Source: Methylovorus menthalis
GTDB taxonomy: Bacteria > Pseudomonadota > Gammaproteobacteria > Burkholderiales > Methylophilaceae
Length of the DNA: 64,000 nucleotides
Direction: 5' to 3'
NCBI RefSeq assembly: GCF_020523625.1
Contig: NZ_JAJAQH010000005.1
Location: 124,001 to 188,000 of the forward strand
The notes below the pieces were generated by a model that saw nothing but the letters and a program-made list of their open reading frames with translations, ran no database searches and was not told the DNA's origin. The position numbers were made by a program, and so were the translations under genes. Shown one piece after another: positions 51,409 to 60,812 of this stretch; position 1 is the stretch's first letter, and each line of letters opens with the position of its first letter.

Positions 51409-52740
51409 TTAGTCTTCATCCTCGTCACCCTCGCTCTCTTTGCCCAAGCCCAGCTTGGAAAGGCGATAGCGCAAGGTGCGAAAGCTCACTCCAAGCAATT
51501 TGGCGGCGGCTGTCTTGTTATGGCCGGTTTTTTCCAGCGCATTCAGAATCGCCTGCTTTTCTATGCTTTCCAGATAGTCTGGCAAGGGCAGGCCATTGGC
51601 TTCAATTTCAAGCGCGACCCGCTTGCTTTCGGTTTGCAAGCGCAAATCAGCGGGCTGCAGACTGCGGCCATCATGCAGGGTGAGTGCACGCTCGAGTATG
51701 GTTTCCAGCTCGCGTACGTTCCCGGGGTAGTAATGTTGCAGCAGCATTTGCTGGGTTTCACGCGCAATCAGCGGGACGTCAATTTTCTGGCTCTGGCACA
51801 AACGCTTGAGCAAGTATTGGCTGATAGGGGCAATGTCTTCGGGAATGTCGCGCAGGGCGGGCAGGTCAAGCGCAATTACATTAAGGCGGTAATAGAGATC
51901 TTGGCGGAATTGGCCGCGTTCCATCATGGTGCTTAGATTGCGCTGCGAAGCACTGATGATGCGGACATCGATGGTTTCTTCCTTGCGCTGCCCCGGGATG
52001 GAAATCGATTTATCCTGAATGGCGCGCAGCAAGCGCACCTGGCTTGCCAGCGGCAGGGCGGCAATTTCCTTGAAAAACAGGGTACCCCCCGAGGCTTTTT
52101 GCAGCGCGCCGGGTTCATCTTCGTCGCCAAAGATTTCTTTTTCCAGCTGCTGCTCAGGGATGGCACTGCAGTCCAGCGTAATGAAGGCGCCGCTTTGGCG
52201 GGAGCTAGCCTGGTGAATCAGGCGTGCTACCAGCGATTTTCCGGTTCCGGCTTCGCCGCTGATGAAGACCGGAGCCTGGTTGCGCGAAAGCTTGGTGATG
52301 GTGGCGCGAATCTGTTGCAGGGCGTTGGATTCGCCGATCAGGCTAGGGCCAGTGGCATTGCCTGCCGCATTGGGCAGGTTGAGCGCGGATTGCACCAATG
52401 GCCGCAGTTGTTGCAGCGAAATGGGCTTGGTAATGTAATCAAAGGCCCCTGCCTTGAGGGCCGAGACCGCGTTGTCCGCACTGCCATACGCGGTAATGAC
52501 GGCGACTGGCAGGCCGGCATGATGCTGGTTGATATGTCTTACCAAGTCCAGCCCGTTACCGTCGGGCAGGCGCATGTCGGTGAGGCACAAGGCGTAAGTT
52601 TTTTGCCTGAGCATGAATTTGGCATCGTCGAGATTGGCAGCGCTATCGGCTTTCAGGCCCATGCGAGTCAGCGTCATGACGATCAGTTCGCGGATGTCGT
52701 GTTCATCATCCACGACGAGGCAGTTGAGTGGGTTAGCCAT
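51409..52740 (-). CDS. pilR: PilR-like response regulator lacking the GAFTGA loop
   Basis: This 443-residue regulator has a receiver domain (phospho-Asp55 in LCLTDMRLPD), an AAA+ domain and a C-terminal Fis-type helix-turn-helix (KTAAAKLLGVSFRTLRYRLSKLG). Walker A GEAGTGKS (162-169) is intact. The L1 loop that contacts sigma-54 is shortened to FGDEDEPGALQ (204-214), so GAFTGA is missing. Walker B reads TLFFKEI with Lys instead of Asp. The RFRQDLYYRL-like arginine finger and NVRELE are kept. It pairs with the adjacent sensor. Activation of sigma-54 looks impossible as written. Confidence 0.85.
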   Translation of the reverse strand: MANPLNCLVVDDEHDIRELIVMTLTRMGLKADSAANLDDAKFMLRQKTYALCLTDMRLPDGNGLDLVRHINQHHAGLPVAVITAYGSADNAVSALKAGAFDYITKPISLQQLRPLVQSALNLPNAAGNATGPSLIGESNALQQIRATITKLSRNQAPVFISGEAGTGKSLVARLIHQASSRQSGAFITLDCSAIPEQQLEKEIFGDEDEPGALQKASGGTLFFKEIAALPLASQVRLLRAIQDKSISIPGQRKEETIDVRIISASQRNLSTMMERGQFRQDLYYRLNVIALDLPALRDIPEDIAPISQYLLKRLCQSQKIDVPLIARETQQMLLQHYYPGNVRELETILERALTLHDGRSLQPADLRLQTESKRVALEIEANGLPLPDYLESIEKQAILNALEKTGHNKTAAAKLLGVSFRTLRYRLSKLGLGKESEGDEDED

Positions 52741-54322
52741 TTTTTATAGTCATCGTAAAGAGGCTGCCTTGCGGAGTGGAGCTGCATTCCAGCCGCGTAT
52801 TGTTGGCCTGACACAATTCGCGGGCGATATACAATCCCAGGCCGGTTCCGGTTGCCTCGGTAGTGTAAAAGGGTTCAAACAAGTGTGGCATCACATCAGG
52901 TGCAATGCCTGGTCCATCGTCGCGAATGGCGATGCGTATCGCACGTGAGCGCGATGAGCGGCGAATTCCCATATGCAGGCTTCCCTCCTGCTTTCGCCCG
53001 TGGCGCCAACCATTACGACAGATGTTCCACAATATCTGGTTGAGGTGCCTGTGGTCAAACATCACAATGTGGGCACCCGGCTGGATATCCAGCACAAATC
53101 CGCTGGCGGGGATGTTTTCGACCTGGCAGAACTGTTCATGAAACGCCTGCACGAAGCTATCGAGCGCCACCGCCTGCTGCTGCGTGCGGTCACGTCGGTT
53201 CAACTCCAGCACATCGGTGACGATGTGATCCAGTCGTTCCACGTTATCGGCCACGATGCGAAGTAACTTTTGCGAGCCAGGATCTGTAATGTCCTCTTGC
53301 AGCAGCTGATTGGCGTGGCTGATCGAGCTCAACGGGTTACGGATTTCATGCGCAATGTTGGCAGTCAGCTTGCCTAGCGCTGCCAGTTTGATCTGGTGAG
53401 CCTGGGTTTGTATCTGGCTCCAGTCTTCAATGAAGATGACAGCGCCCTGATCGCGCTGGTGATTTAGCGGCATGAAGCGCAGGCGAAGATCATGATGCGC
53501 GCTTTGCAGCTTGAAGATGGACTCCTGCTCGGTATGATCATCTATCCACTCCTGCATCAGTGCAACGACTTCCGGCAACGCTTGCAGGTTGGTGGGGGCC
53601 GGTGCTTCAGGGTCCAGTCCCAGCAGGATGATGGCTTGCTGGTTATGGTGCCGTAGCTGCATGGCATGGTCGACGACCAGCACGCCATCGTGCATTTCTT
53701 CAATGATCAGCGCATTGATCTGGGCCATACTGGCAAGGTCGACGCCGCGTTCTGAGGCCAGCTTTTCGCTCTCGCGGGCTCGCTTGGCCAGGCTATGCGC
53801 TAGCCAGGCTGTGGCGTAGCAGCTGAGGCTGAGCATCACGGCGTGCGAGTAATCGACGATATTTTCCTGCCAGTGCAGGAGCTGGTAGGTTTGCTCCAGC
53901 AACAGCGCAATGGTGGCAAGCGATGCATAAAACAGGGCCAGCCGTCCGCGGCTGATCAGACTGGCGGCTGCAATCGCCACTACCAGCAGCAAGCCTAGGC
54001 CGTTGCGTATGCCGCCCGAGGCGTACATCAGCATAATGATGAAGCCGATATCCATCACCACCAGCGTGGTCAGCTGGGTTGAAAAGCCAGGTTTTTTCAA
54101 GCCGGTGAATACAATCGCCACCAGGCTGATGCCGAGGTAGCCTAGTGCAATCTGAAAATACAGAGCTTTGTTGAAGTTTTCCCAGAAGGGCAGGTCATCC
54201 AGAAACTGGAAAGACACGACAAAGATCAATGCAATGACGAGCCGGTAAAGATTGAATAACCCCATCGGCCGCCAGAAGGCGCGCTTCTCTATGGTGGGGG
54301 ATGTTTCCGGGCTACTGCTCAT
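52733..54322 (-). CDS. pilS: PilS-like sensor histidine kinase
   Basis: This 529-residue kinase has about six N-terminal membrane segments (about 20-190), a PAS-like domain (about 210-300), HisKA with the phospho-His in ANIAHEIRNPLSSISHANQLL (about 318-338, given by its ends), and an HATPase domain with DDGPGIAP and GTGLGLYIARELC. The layout matches PilS, the sensor for type IV pilus control, but no pil structural genes are in the window. I chose ATG 54322. It overlaps the regulator by 8 bases and the small gene upstream by 11. Confidence 0.85.
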   Translation of the reverse strand: MSSSPETSPTIEKRAFWRPMGLFNLYRLVIALIFVVSFQFLDDLPFWENFNKALYFQIALGYLGISLVAIVFTGLKKPGFSTQLTTLVVMDIGFIIMLMYASGGIRNGLGLLLVVAIAAASLISRGRLALFYASLATIALLLEQTYQLLHWQENIVDYSHAVMLSLSCYATAWLAHSLAKRARESEKLASERGVDLASMAQINALIIEEMHDGVLVVDHAMQLRHHNQQAIILLGLDPEAPAPTNLQALPEVVALMQEWIDDHTEQESIFKLQSAHHDLRLRFMPLNHQRDQGAVIFIEDWSQIQTQAHQIKLAALGKLTANIAHEIRNPLSSISHANQLLQEDITDPGSQKLLRIVADNVERLDHIVTDVLELNRRDRTQQQAVALDSFVQAFHEQFCQVENIPASGFVLDIQPGAHIVMFDHRHLNQILWNICRNGWRHGRKQEGSLHMGIRRSSRSRAIRIAIRDDGPGIAPDVMPHLFEPFYTTEATGTGLGLYIARELCQANNTRLECSSTPQGSLFTMTIKNG

Positions 54323-54554
54323 GATCGCGTGTTTGATCGGTACTGTGCAGTTGGGCGTGAGCCTCGCTGCAGTAATCTGTTTGCGCGATGCGCACGCTTT
54401 CGCTTTGTGGCAGATGTACGCCACAGTGCGCGCATTTCACCATCTTTTCCTCGTCAGAGGGGTGCGAATTGCGAGAGTTGAGGTTTTTTGCATAGCGCTT
54501 GAGGATGCTGTAGACCAGCCATGCAGCCACGGCCAGCAGTAATAGTTTTGCCAT
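54312..54554 (-). CDS. PP0621 family small protein with membrane anchor and Cys motif
   Basis: This 80-residue protein has an N-terminal membrane helix (about 3-20), a basic segment, and a C-terminal zinc-ribbon-like part with CAHC (about 41-44) and a Cys in TDYCSEAH near 60. It matches the PP0621 family, which usually precedes pilS in beta- and gammaproteobacteria, as here. Its function is unknown. It is translationally overlapped with the kinase gene. Confidence 0.85.
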   Translation of the reverse strand: MAKLLLLAVAAWLVYSILKRYAKNLNSRNSHPSDEEKMVKCAHCGVHLPQSESVRIAQTDYCSEAHAQLHSTDQTRDHEQ

Positions 54555-54751
54555 TGCGAATTTGCTATCTGATTGAGTGACTAATATCTTAATTGATTTT
54601 TACAATTCGACGGCAAGGATCGAAACTCAACTGTTATACTGCATTGGCCAAGAACCACTGGGAATGCGGCTCAGGCCCTCTCCAGCGGTGTTTTATATCT
54701 CAAAGAACATGCCCGTCTGTACCCAACATTATGTCTGCAACTGCATAGAAA

Positions 54752-55348
54752 ATGGCAACAGCTCAGGAACTCTCAAACTTTCTAGCCGAGGTTGAACGTC
54801 GCGCTTATCGACAAACTGCGTATGCAGTGCGTGATGAGCATGCTGCGCTCGATATTGTGCAGGATGCTATGCTCAAGCTCGCTGAAAAATATGGCGCGCG
54901 GCCGGCAGCAGAATTTCCCATGCTGTTTCAACGTATTCTGCAAAACACCATGCGTGATTTCTGGCGGCGCCAGAAAGTGCGCAATCTCTGGACCTCGTTA
55001 CTTTCTTCCTTTGGCGGGCACTCCGCAGAGGATGATGACGAGCATGACCCTCTGGACACCATGGAAACTGGCCAGCGCAGCGAGGATGAGCCCGAGGCGC
55101 AGCTTGAGCGCAGTCAAACGATTGCTATAATTGAACGTGCGATAGAAAAACTGCCAGCCCGTCAACGGGAAGCTTTCCTGATGCGTTACTGGGAGGATAT
55201 GGATGTCGCCGAAACTGCCGCTGCGATGGGATGCTCAGAGGGGAGCGTCAAGACCCATTGCTCCAGAGCAGTACATGCGCTTGCCGCAACATTACAAAAC
55301 TATGGATTTAATCAACAGGGACTCAAGAAACCTGGAGCCGGATCATGA
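54752..55348 (+). CDS. RNA polymerase sigma factor, ECF type
   Basis: This 198-residue protein has sigma region 2 (about 10-75, with VQDAMLKLAEKYG and DFWRRQKVRN) and region 4 (about 130-190, with LPARQREAFLMRYWEDM and the helix-turn-helix in AMGCSEGSVKTHCSRAVHAL). The linker (about 85-120) is unusually acidic, rich in Glu and Asp. The next gene, DUF3619, overlaps its end by 4 bases and encodes a single-helix membrane protein suitable as an anti-sigma factor. The signal and regulon are unknown. Confidence 0.92.
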   Translation: MATAQELSNFLAEVERRAYRQTAYAVRDEHAALDIVQDAMLKLAEKYGARPAAEFPMLFQRILQNTMRDFWRRQKVRNLWTSLLSSFGGHSAEDDDEHDPLDTMETGQRSEDEPEAQLERSQTIAIIERAIEKLPARQREAFLMRYWEDMDVAETAAAMGCSEGSVKTHCSRAVHALAATLQNYGFNQQGLKKPGAGS

Positions 55349-55719
55349 ACCAGCAAGAATCTACCGTTAAACTAGTCGTTCAAGCGCTAGACGCCAGTGT
55401 CGAAGACCTGGATGACGAGGTCATTCGCCGTCTGGCGACGGCTCGTGAGCATGCCGTGTCGGCAATGCAGCCGCAATGGCAGGCTGCGGGCCACGCTGGC
55501 GTGTTCCGCAACCTTGGCAATTATGTCGTGCATCACCGCATGATGACCTCTGCTGCATTGCTGCTGGGGGCGCTGGTGTTCGGTTTTATCGTGACGCAGC
55601 ATGTGATTGGCCAGCATCAGCTGGAGCAGGGTGATGCATTTCTGCTGGGTTCTGAGTTGCCGCCTGAAGCATATCTGGACAAAGGGTTTGATACATGGCT
55701 GCAACAAAACGCGCGCTAG
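55345..55719 (+). CDS. DUF3619 family membrane protein, possible anti-sigma factor
   Basis: This 124-residue protein has a cytoplasmic N-terminal region (about 1-65), one membrane helix (about 68-88), and a short periplasmic tail. It belongs to DUF3619. The position right after an ECF sigma gene and the topology suggest it holds the sigma factor at the membrane, but no anti-sigma motif such as HXXXCXXC is visible, so this is inference. It overlaps both neighbours. Confidence 0.82.
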   Translation: MNQQESTVKLVVQALDASVEDLDDEVIRRLATAREHAVSAMQPQWQAAGHAGVFRNLGNYVVHHRMMTSAALLLGALVFGFIVTQHVIGQHQLEQGDAFLLGSELPPEAYLDKGFDTWLQQNAR

Positions 55720-56147
55720 GCCTGCTGTTGCTGGTCCTGCTGAGCGGGCCGGCCTGGGCAGAGGGTGAGGGTGGCAAGAGCGTGATGTTGAAGTGGTCGC
55801 AACTCACGGAAGATCAACGCAAGGTATTGAACCCGCTTTCCAAAGAGTGGGATACCCTGCGCCCTTGGCAACGCGAGAAAATGCTGGATATTGCCCGTGA
55901 CTATCCCAAGATGAATCTCCAGCAGCAGGCGCGTGTTCAGCAGCGCCTGAATGACTGGAGTCGCATGACCCCTTTCGAGCGCGAGAATGCACGCAAGAAA
56001 TACCAGCAGTTCCAGTCTTTGCCTCCCGAAAAGCAGGAAGAATTGCGCAAGAAATGGCGCGAGTACCAAAGCCTGCCCGAGGCTCAGCGTGAAGGACTGC
56101 GCCGCGAGCAGCCGGATCTATACGACGCCAACGAACTTGATAACTAG
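55695..56147 (+). CDS. Exported DUF3106 family protein
   Basis: This 150-residue protein has a signal peptide ending near PAWAEG (about residue 22) and a mature part of DUF3106 type, with repeated short amphipathic units such as WDTLRPWQREKML, WSRMTPFERENARKKYQQF and WREYQSLPEAQREGL. It is highly charged and probably helical and periplasmic. It overlaps the DUF3619 gene by 25 bases. The repeated Trp-containing helices resemble the layout of heavy-metal or stress sensors such as CpxP/CnrX, but no metal site is evident. Function is unknown. Confidence 0.82.
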   Translation: MAATKRALGLLLLVLLSGPAWAEGEGGKSVMLKWSQLTEDQRKVLNPLSKEWDTLRPWQREKMLDIARDYPKMNLQQQARVQQRLNDWSRMTPFERENARKKYQQFQSLPPEKQEELRKKWREYQSLPEAQREGLRREQPDLYDANELDN

Positions 56148-56180
56148 CTCGCGCTGAATCTGGCCGGGCCCATTTCCCTG

Positions 56181-56606
56181 ATGACGCTACCTGACTCCCC
56201 CCGCTGGCCACGCCGCATTGCCGCTATGCTCTATGAGGCCTTGCTGCTGGTGGCCATCTTGTTTTTTGCCACCTTCCTGTTTGTCATGTTGCTGGGTAGC
56301 GCTACCGAGGCTCCGGCACGGTATATTCTGCAGGGGTATTTGTGGCTGGTAGCCGGAGGGTATCTGGTGTGGTCGTGGCGGCGCGGTGGGCAAACGTTGG
56401 CGATGCAGACCTGGCGCATTCGCGTCACCAATCGCCAGGGTGGGGCATTGGACTGGCGTCAGGCTTGCTTGCGCTATGTCATCGCCAGTGTGTTTTTTGG
56501 GGTGGGATTTTTATGGGCCTTGTTTGATCGTGAAGGCCTCTATCTGCATGACCGCCTGACTGGTTGCCGCTTGCAACTGGAACCACCCAAGCGTCCTGCC
56601 AAATAG
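56181..56606 (+). CDS. RDD family membrane protein
   Basis: This 141-residue inner-membrane protein has the RDD domain: a conserved PRRIAAMLYEALLLV near the start, three membrane segments, the Gln-Thr-Trp-Arg stretch MQTWRIRVTNRQGG near 75, and the terminal DRLTGCRL. RDD proteins have been linked to transport or quality control, but the role here is unknown. It is the fourth gene of the sigma factor cluster and converges on lptG with only 5 bases between. Confidence 0.9.
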   Translation: MTLPDSPRWPRRIAAMLYEALLLVAILFFATFLFVMLLGSATEAPARYILQGYLWLVAGGYLVWSWRRGGQTLAMQTWRIRVTNRQGGALDWRQACLRYVIASVFFGVGFLWALFDREGLYLHDRLTGCRLQLEPPKRPAK

Positions 56607-56611
56607 AATCG

Positions 56612-57682
56612 CTACCGGCGCTCGGCCATGAATAGCATGGTCAGGCCTGCCAGCAGGAACAGCAGTGTCGGTACCACCGCACTCATCAGTGGCGACCAGT
56701 CGTTGAGCAGCCCCAGGTGAACAAACACGCGGTTCAATACCTGATACACAATCCCCAGCATGATCCCGGCAAAAATCTTGGCGCTGGCGCCTCCCGAGCG
56801 TTGCTGCAAAAAGCCGAATGGCAGCGCCAGCACAACCATGACCAGCGATGCCAGCGGGTAAACCATTTTGGACCACAGGGCGATTTCATGCCGTGAGGTT
56901 TTCTGTTTGTTGGCACTCAGGTGGTGGATGTAGAAATACAGATTCCATGCGGACATCTTTTCCGGCACTACCAGCAATACATTCAGCAACTCCGGACGAA
57001 TGAGCGATTGCCACTGGGCTTGGGGGAAAAACTCGGATTTGACCGTTTTATCCAGAAAATGCGTCTGTTGCACATCCTTCAGATGCCAGTTTTCTCCATC
57101 AAAACGACCAGTTTTGGCGTCACTGATGGTGCGCAGGTGGAAGGTGTCATCAAATTCATAAATGTGGATATTCATGAGCCCCGAGTCCGGCATTACCTCT
57201 TCCACATTGACGAAACTGCGGCCATCCTTTACCCAAAGGCCAGAGCGAAAATCCTGCGCCACCACAGAGTCCGTGGCCTGTATTCGCAACCGCTGTGCGG
57301 TTTTTTCACTGTAAGGAGTGACAAATTCACCGACAAAAAAGGTAATCAAGGCGAAGATCAGACCGACTTTCAGCAGTGAACGGGCAATGGTGGCAATGGA
57401 GATACCGCTGACGCGCAGGATGATCAGTTCAGAATGCCGGGATAATTGGCCCAATGCATACATGGTGCCGACCAGCACGGCCACGGGCACCACTTCATAT
57501 ACGTGCCCCGGGGCGCTTAAGAGCACAAACATCAGCACCTTGTTCAGGCCATACGTGCCTTTGCCTATGCTTTCCAGTTCCTGGATCAGGTCAAAAAACG
57601 AAAACATGGCCAGCAGCGCGACCATGATCAGCATGATGCTGGAAACGATTTCATGCGTCAGGTAACGGTTAAGCAGTTTCAT
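56612..57682 (-). CDS. lptG: LPS export permease LptG
   Basis: LptG is one of the two membrane subunits of the LPS extraction transporter. The 356-residue protein has six expected membrane helices split by a large periplasmic domain. It begins KLLNRYLTHEIVSSIMLIM and has the conserved ELIILRVSGIS coupling region near 100. I chose ATG 57682, since the frame upstream overlaps lptF and lacks conserved sequence. lptF and lptG overlap by 4 bases. The cytoplasmic ATPase is LptB at 26030. Confidence 0.95.
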   Translation of the reverse strand: MKLLNRYLTHEIVSSIMLIMVALLAMFSFFDLIQELESIGKGTYGLNKVLMFVLLSAPGHVYEVVPVAVLVGTMYALGQLSRHSELIILRVSGISIATIARSLLKVGLIFALITFFVGEFVTPYSEKTAQRLRIQATDSVVAQDFRSGLWVKDGRSFVNVEEVMPDSGLMNIHIYEFDDTFHLRTISDAKTGRFDGENWHLKDVQQTHFLDKTVKSEFFPQAQWQSLIRPELLNVLLVVPEKMSAWNLYFYIHHLSANKQKTSRHEIALWSKMVYPLASLVMVVLALPFGFLQQRSGGASAKIFAGIMLGIVYQVLNRVFVHLGLLNDWSPLMSAVVPTLLFLLAGLTMLFMAERR

Positions 57683-58779
57683 GGCTTGAACCAGCTCAAT
57701 TTCCAGAACGCCGGGATGAGTGGACGTTGCAGCAGGCGACGATAAAACATCCAGATGGTAAGCAACAGGAAGAACACATGCACCGGCCACAGCCCAACGA
57801 CTGGATTGAGCTTGCCTTGCGTGAGCCAGGCTTGCACGATGCTGAGCATGTTGTTGTAAATAATGTAGATCAACAAGGCCAGCATCATGTTGGCGGAACG
57901 GCCGGAGCGGTTATCCACAAAGCTCAGGGGAATGGCCAGTAGCACCAGCAAAAACGCGGAGATGGGGATAGCCAGGCGCCATTGCAGCTCGGCGTTGTTG
58001 GCGGGGTTGTGATTTTTCAGCAACTCCAGGCTATCCAGTGCTGCGGTGCCCGGAGGCTGTTCCTTGACCTCGGTGGGCTCAATCCGAATGGAGTAGCGCT
58101 CAAACTCGGTGGTGGAGAATTCTGCCGTATTCGGTTTGCCTTCATAGCGGCGGCCATGTTCCATCACCAGGAAGTTATCGCCGTTTTCGGCCTCAATGCG
58201 GTGCCCCTGGCTGGCGACTACCACGCCCAGACGCTGATGCTGAACCGATTGAACAAAAATGTTTTTGACAACATTGCCCAGCTCGTCAAAGCTCTCGACG
58301 AAGAACACGCGATCAGCGTTACGCGACTCCTTGAAGACGCCGGGGCTGATGGAAGCAAGCTCATCGCGGCTTTTCAGCTGGTCGCGGAATTCCGAACCTT
58401 TATTGGTGGCCCATGGGGTCACGAACAGGCTCAGCACGGCAATGACGGCAACCACCGGGATGGCGAATGTCAGCACAGGGCGTATCCAGCCCGCCAAGCC
58501 CATGCCGGAGCTGAACCAGACCACCATTTCACTATCACGATGCCAGCGTGTCAGTGTCAGCAACACCGCCAGGAATATGGTGAGGGAAAGAATCATGGGC
58601 AGGAACTTCAGCATACTGAAGCCCAACAAAGTATTGATGGCATCGCTTGCCAGACTGCCTTTGGCGGCCACGCCAATGTAGTAGGCAACACGTTGCGCAA
58701 TGACGATGCCGAACAGCACCAGAAAAGCGCCGATAGCGGTGCCCACAAGCTCTTGCAGCAGGGATCGTTTGAAGAGCAT
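57679..58779 (-). CDS. lptF: LPS export permease LptF
   Basis: LptF forms the heterodimeric membrane channel with LptG. The 366-residue protein begins with MLFKRSLLQELVGTAIGAFLV, described here by its ends, has helices at both ends and a central periplasmic domain (about 130-260), and carries the coupling segment DSEMVVWFSSGMGL near 82-95. It is divergent from pepA with 93 bases between, a very common arrangement across proteobacteria. Confidence 0.95.
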   Translation of the reverse strand: MLFKRSLLQELVGTAIGAFLVLFGIVIAQRVAYYIGVAAKGSLASDAINTLLGFSMLKFLPMILSLTIFLAVLLTLTRWHRDSEMVVWFSSGMGLAGWIRPVLTFAIPVVAVIAVLSLFVTPWATNKGSEFRDQLKSRDELASISPGVFKESRNADRVFFVESFDELGNVVKNIFVQSVQHQRLGVVVASQGHRIEAENGDNFLVMEHGRRYEGKPNTAEFSTTEFERYSIRIEPTEVKEQPPGTAALDSLELLKNHNPANNAELQWRLAIPISAFLLVLLAIPLSFVDNRSGRSANMMLALLIYIIYNNMLSIVQAWLTQGKLNPVVGLWPVHVFFLLLTIWMFYRRLLQRPLIPAFWKLSWFKP

Positions 58780-58872
58780 AGGCTTAATTAAATGGTCTTG
58801 TGATCAAGGATTTTGAGTTACAGCGAAAACGCAGGATAATCAAAAGAAGCTTAATAAAAAGGATAACTTGGA

Positions 58873-60378
58873 ATGGAATTTAGCATAAAAACCGGCAATC
58901 CGGAAAAGCAACGTAGTGATTGCATCGTCGTGGGTGTATTTGACACGCGCAAACTGAGTGAGGCCGCCGTGGCGCTGGATCGTGCCGCAGAAGGGTATCT
59001 GACAACAGTGCTGGCGCGCGGCGATCTCGACGGCAAGCTGGGTTCCTGCCTGATGCTGCATAGCGTACCTGGTATCGCCAGTGATCGCGTATTGCTGGTT
59101 GGCCTTGGCAAGGTGACTGAATTCAAGGAGCGTGAGTACCGCCAGGCGGTGCGTGCTTCTTTCAAGGCGCTGAACGGTACCAGCGTCAAGACCGCCAGTT
59201 CCTATCTGGCCGATTTGCCAGTGAAGAAGCAGGATGCCGCCTGGAAGGCAGCTCAGGTCGCCGAGATTGGTCAGGACGTAGATTATCGGTTTGATGTCAT
59301 GAAGGGCAAGGCCGCGCAGGAAGAAAAGGCAAAATCTGCCAAGCGTGTTTCCAAGCTGGCAGTTGCCTTTATCGAAAAATCGGAAGGCAAGCTGGCTGAG
59401 AGCGGCCTCAAGCAGGGTCTGGCATTGGCAGCAGGTGTGAGCTTGACCAAGGATCTGGGCAACCTGCCACCGAATGTATGTACCCCGACTTACCTTGCTG
59501 ATCAGGCCAAAGCCATGGGCAAGCAATATGGCTTGCAGGTTGAAGTGCTGGATCGCGACCAGATGGCCAAATTGGGCATGGGTTCATTCCTGGGCGTGGC
59601 ACAAGGCAGTGCGCAACCGCCAAAGCTGATTGTGCTGCAGCATAAAAAAGGCAAGAAGAGCCAGAAGCCTGTCGTGTTGGTAGGCAAGGGCATTACCTTT
59701 GATACCGGTGGCATCTCCATCAAGCCCGGCGCTGAAATGGATGAAATGAAGTACGACATGTGCGGCGCAGCCAGCGTGTTGGGTACCTTCAAGGCAATTG
59801 CGGAAATGGATTTGCCGTTGAACGTTGTTGGTGTGATCCCGACCTGCGAAAACATGCCTGACGGTACCGCCATCAAGCCCGGAGATGTATTGACCAGTAT
59901 GTCTGGCCAGACCATTGAAGTATTGAATACGGATGCCGAAGGCCGCCTGATTCTGTGTGATGCGCTGACATATGCTGAACGCTTTGAACCTGCAGCCGTA
60001 GTCGACATCGCTACCCTGACCGGCGCTTGCGTTATTGCGCTGGGGCACCATGCCAGCGGTTTGTTCAGTAACAATGACAAGCTGGCACAAGAGCTGCTGG
60101 CAGCGGGTGAAACCTCTCATGACCGTGCCTGGCACATGCCTTTGTGGGAGGATTATCAACCACAGCTGGACAGCAATTTTGCCGATATGGCGAATATTGG
60201 TGGCCGTGCAGGTGGCAGCATTACCGCGGCCTGCTTCCTGTCGCGCTTCACCAAAAAGTACGAATGGGCCCACCTGGATATCGCTGGGACTGCATGGAAG
60301 TCTGGCAAGGACAAAGGCGGTACAGGCCGCCCAGTGCCTTTGCTGACCGAGTTCCTGGTAAAACGGGCAGCCAAGTAA
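58873..60378 (+). CDS. pepA: Leucyl aminopeptidase (cytosol aminopeptidase A)
   Basis: PepA removes N-terminal residues from peptides using two metal ions and in some species also binds DNA. The 501-residue protein has the N-terminal macro-like domain and a C-terminal catalytic domain with [16 protein letters not shown] (about 277-292), and the signature [10 protein letters not shown] (about 355-364), which gives metal ligands. holC follows 5 bases later in the usual pepA-holC pair. Confidence 0.97.
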   Translation: MEFSIKTGNPEKQRSDCIVVGVFDTRKLSEAAVALDRAAEGYLTTVLARGDLDGKLGSCLMLHSVPGIASDRVLLVGLGKVTEFKEREYRQAVRASFKALNGTSVKTASSYLADLPVKKQDAAWKAAQVAEIGQDVDYRFDVMKGKAAQEEKAKSAKRVSKLAVAFIEKSEGKLAESGLKQGLALAAGVSLTKDLGNLPPNVCTPTYLADQAKAMGKQYGLQVEVLDRDQMAKLGMGSFLGVAQGSAQPPKLIVLQHKKGKKSQKPVVLVGKGITFDTGGISIKPGAEMDEMKYDMCGAASVLGTFKAIAEMDLPLNVVGVIPTCENMPDGTAIKPGDVLTSMSGQTIEVLNTDAEGRLILCDALTYAERFEPAAVVDIATLTGACVIALGHHASGLFSNNDKLAQELLAAGETSHDRAWHMPLWEDYQPQLDSNFADMANIGGRAGGSITAACFLSRFTKKYEWAHLDIAGTAWKSGKDKGGTGRPVPLLTEFLVKRAAK

Positions 60379-60383
60379 TCCGC

Positions 60384-60812
60384 ATGACCCGCATCGAATT
60401 TTTCTTTAATGTGGGCAACAAGCTCGATAAGGTGGCCGAGCTTAGCCAGCGTGCGGTGTCCAAGGGGCGGCGCACGATGGTGTTCGGCCCCGACGACGCG
60501 GTACTTTCCGAACTGGAAAGGGTGTTATGGAGCGGATCGGCGCTGAGTTTTGTGCCGCATTGTCGTGCCCAGCATCCGCTGGCGCCGGAAACCCCTATCG
60601 TGCTGGACTTTAAAGGTGAGCCGCTGGTGCACGACGATGTGCTGATCAACCTGCAACATCAGCATCCCCCATTTTTCAGCCGCTTTCGCCGACTGATCGA
60701 GATTGTGGGCACAGATGAGGCAGACAAGGCGCAGGCGCGGGTAAGGTATCGCTTTTATCGTGACCGTGGATATGAGATTCGAACCTTTGACGAAAATGGA
60801 GCCGCTTTGTGA
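60384..60812 (+). CDS. holC: DNA polymerase III subunit chi
   Basis: Chi links the clamp loader to single-stranded DNA binding protein. The 142-residue protein starts MTRIEFFFNVGNKL and ends with the typical RYRFYRDRGYEIRTF. I chose ATG 60384, directly after pepA. The open frame upstream lies inside pepA. The next gene starts within its stop codon (TGATG). Confidence 0.95.
   Translation: MTRIEFFFNVGNKLDKVAELSQRAVSKGRRTMVFGPDDAVLSELERVLWSGSALSFVPHCRAQHPLAPETPIVLDFKGEPLVHDDVLINLQHQHPPFFSRFRRLIEIVGTDEADKAQARVRYRFYRDRGYEIRTFDENGAAL

Noticed and set aside
54577-54795. A 72-codon frame before the ECF sigma gene
   Set aside because: It has no ribosome-binding site, an unlikely composition, and runs into the real sigma gene in another frame. 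I treat this gap as promoter DNA.
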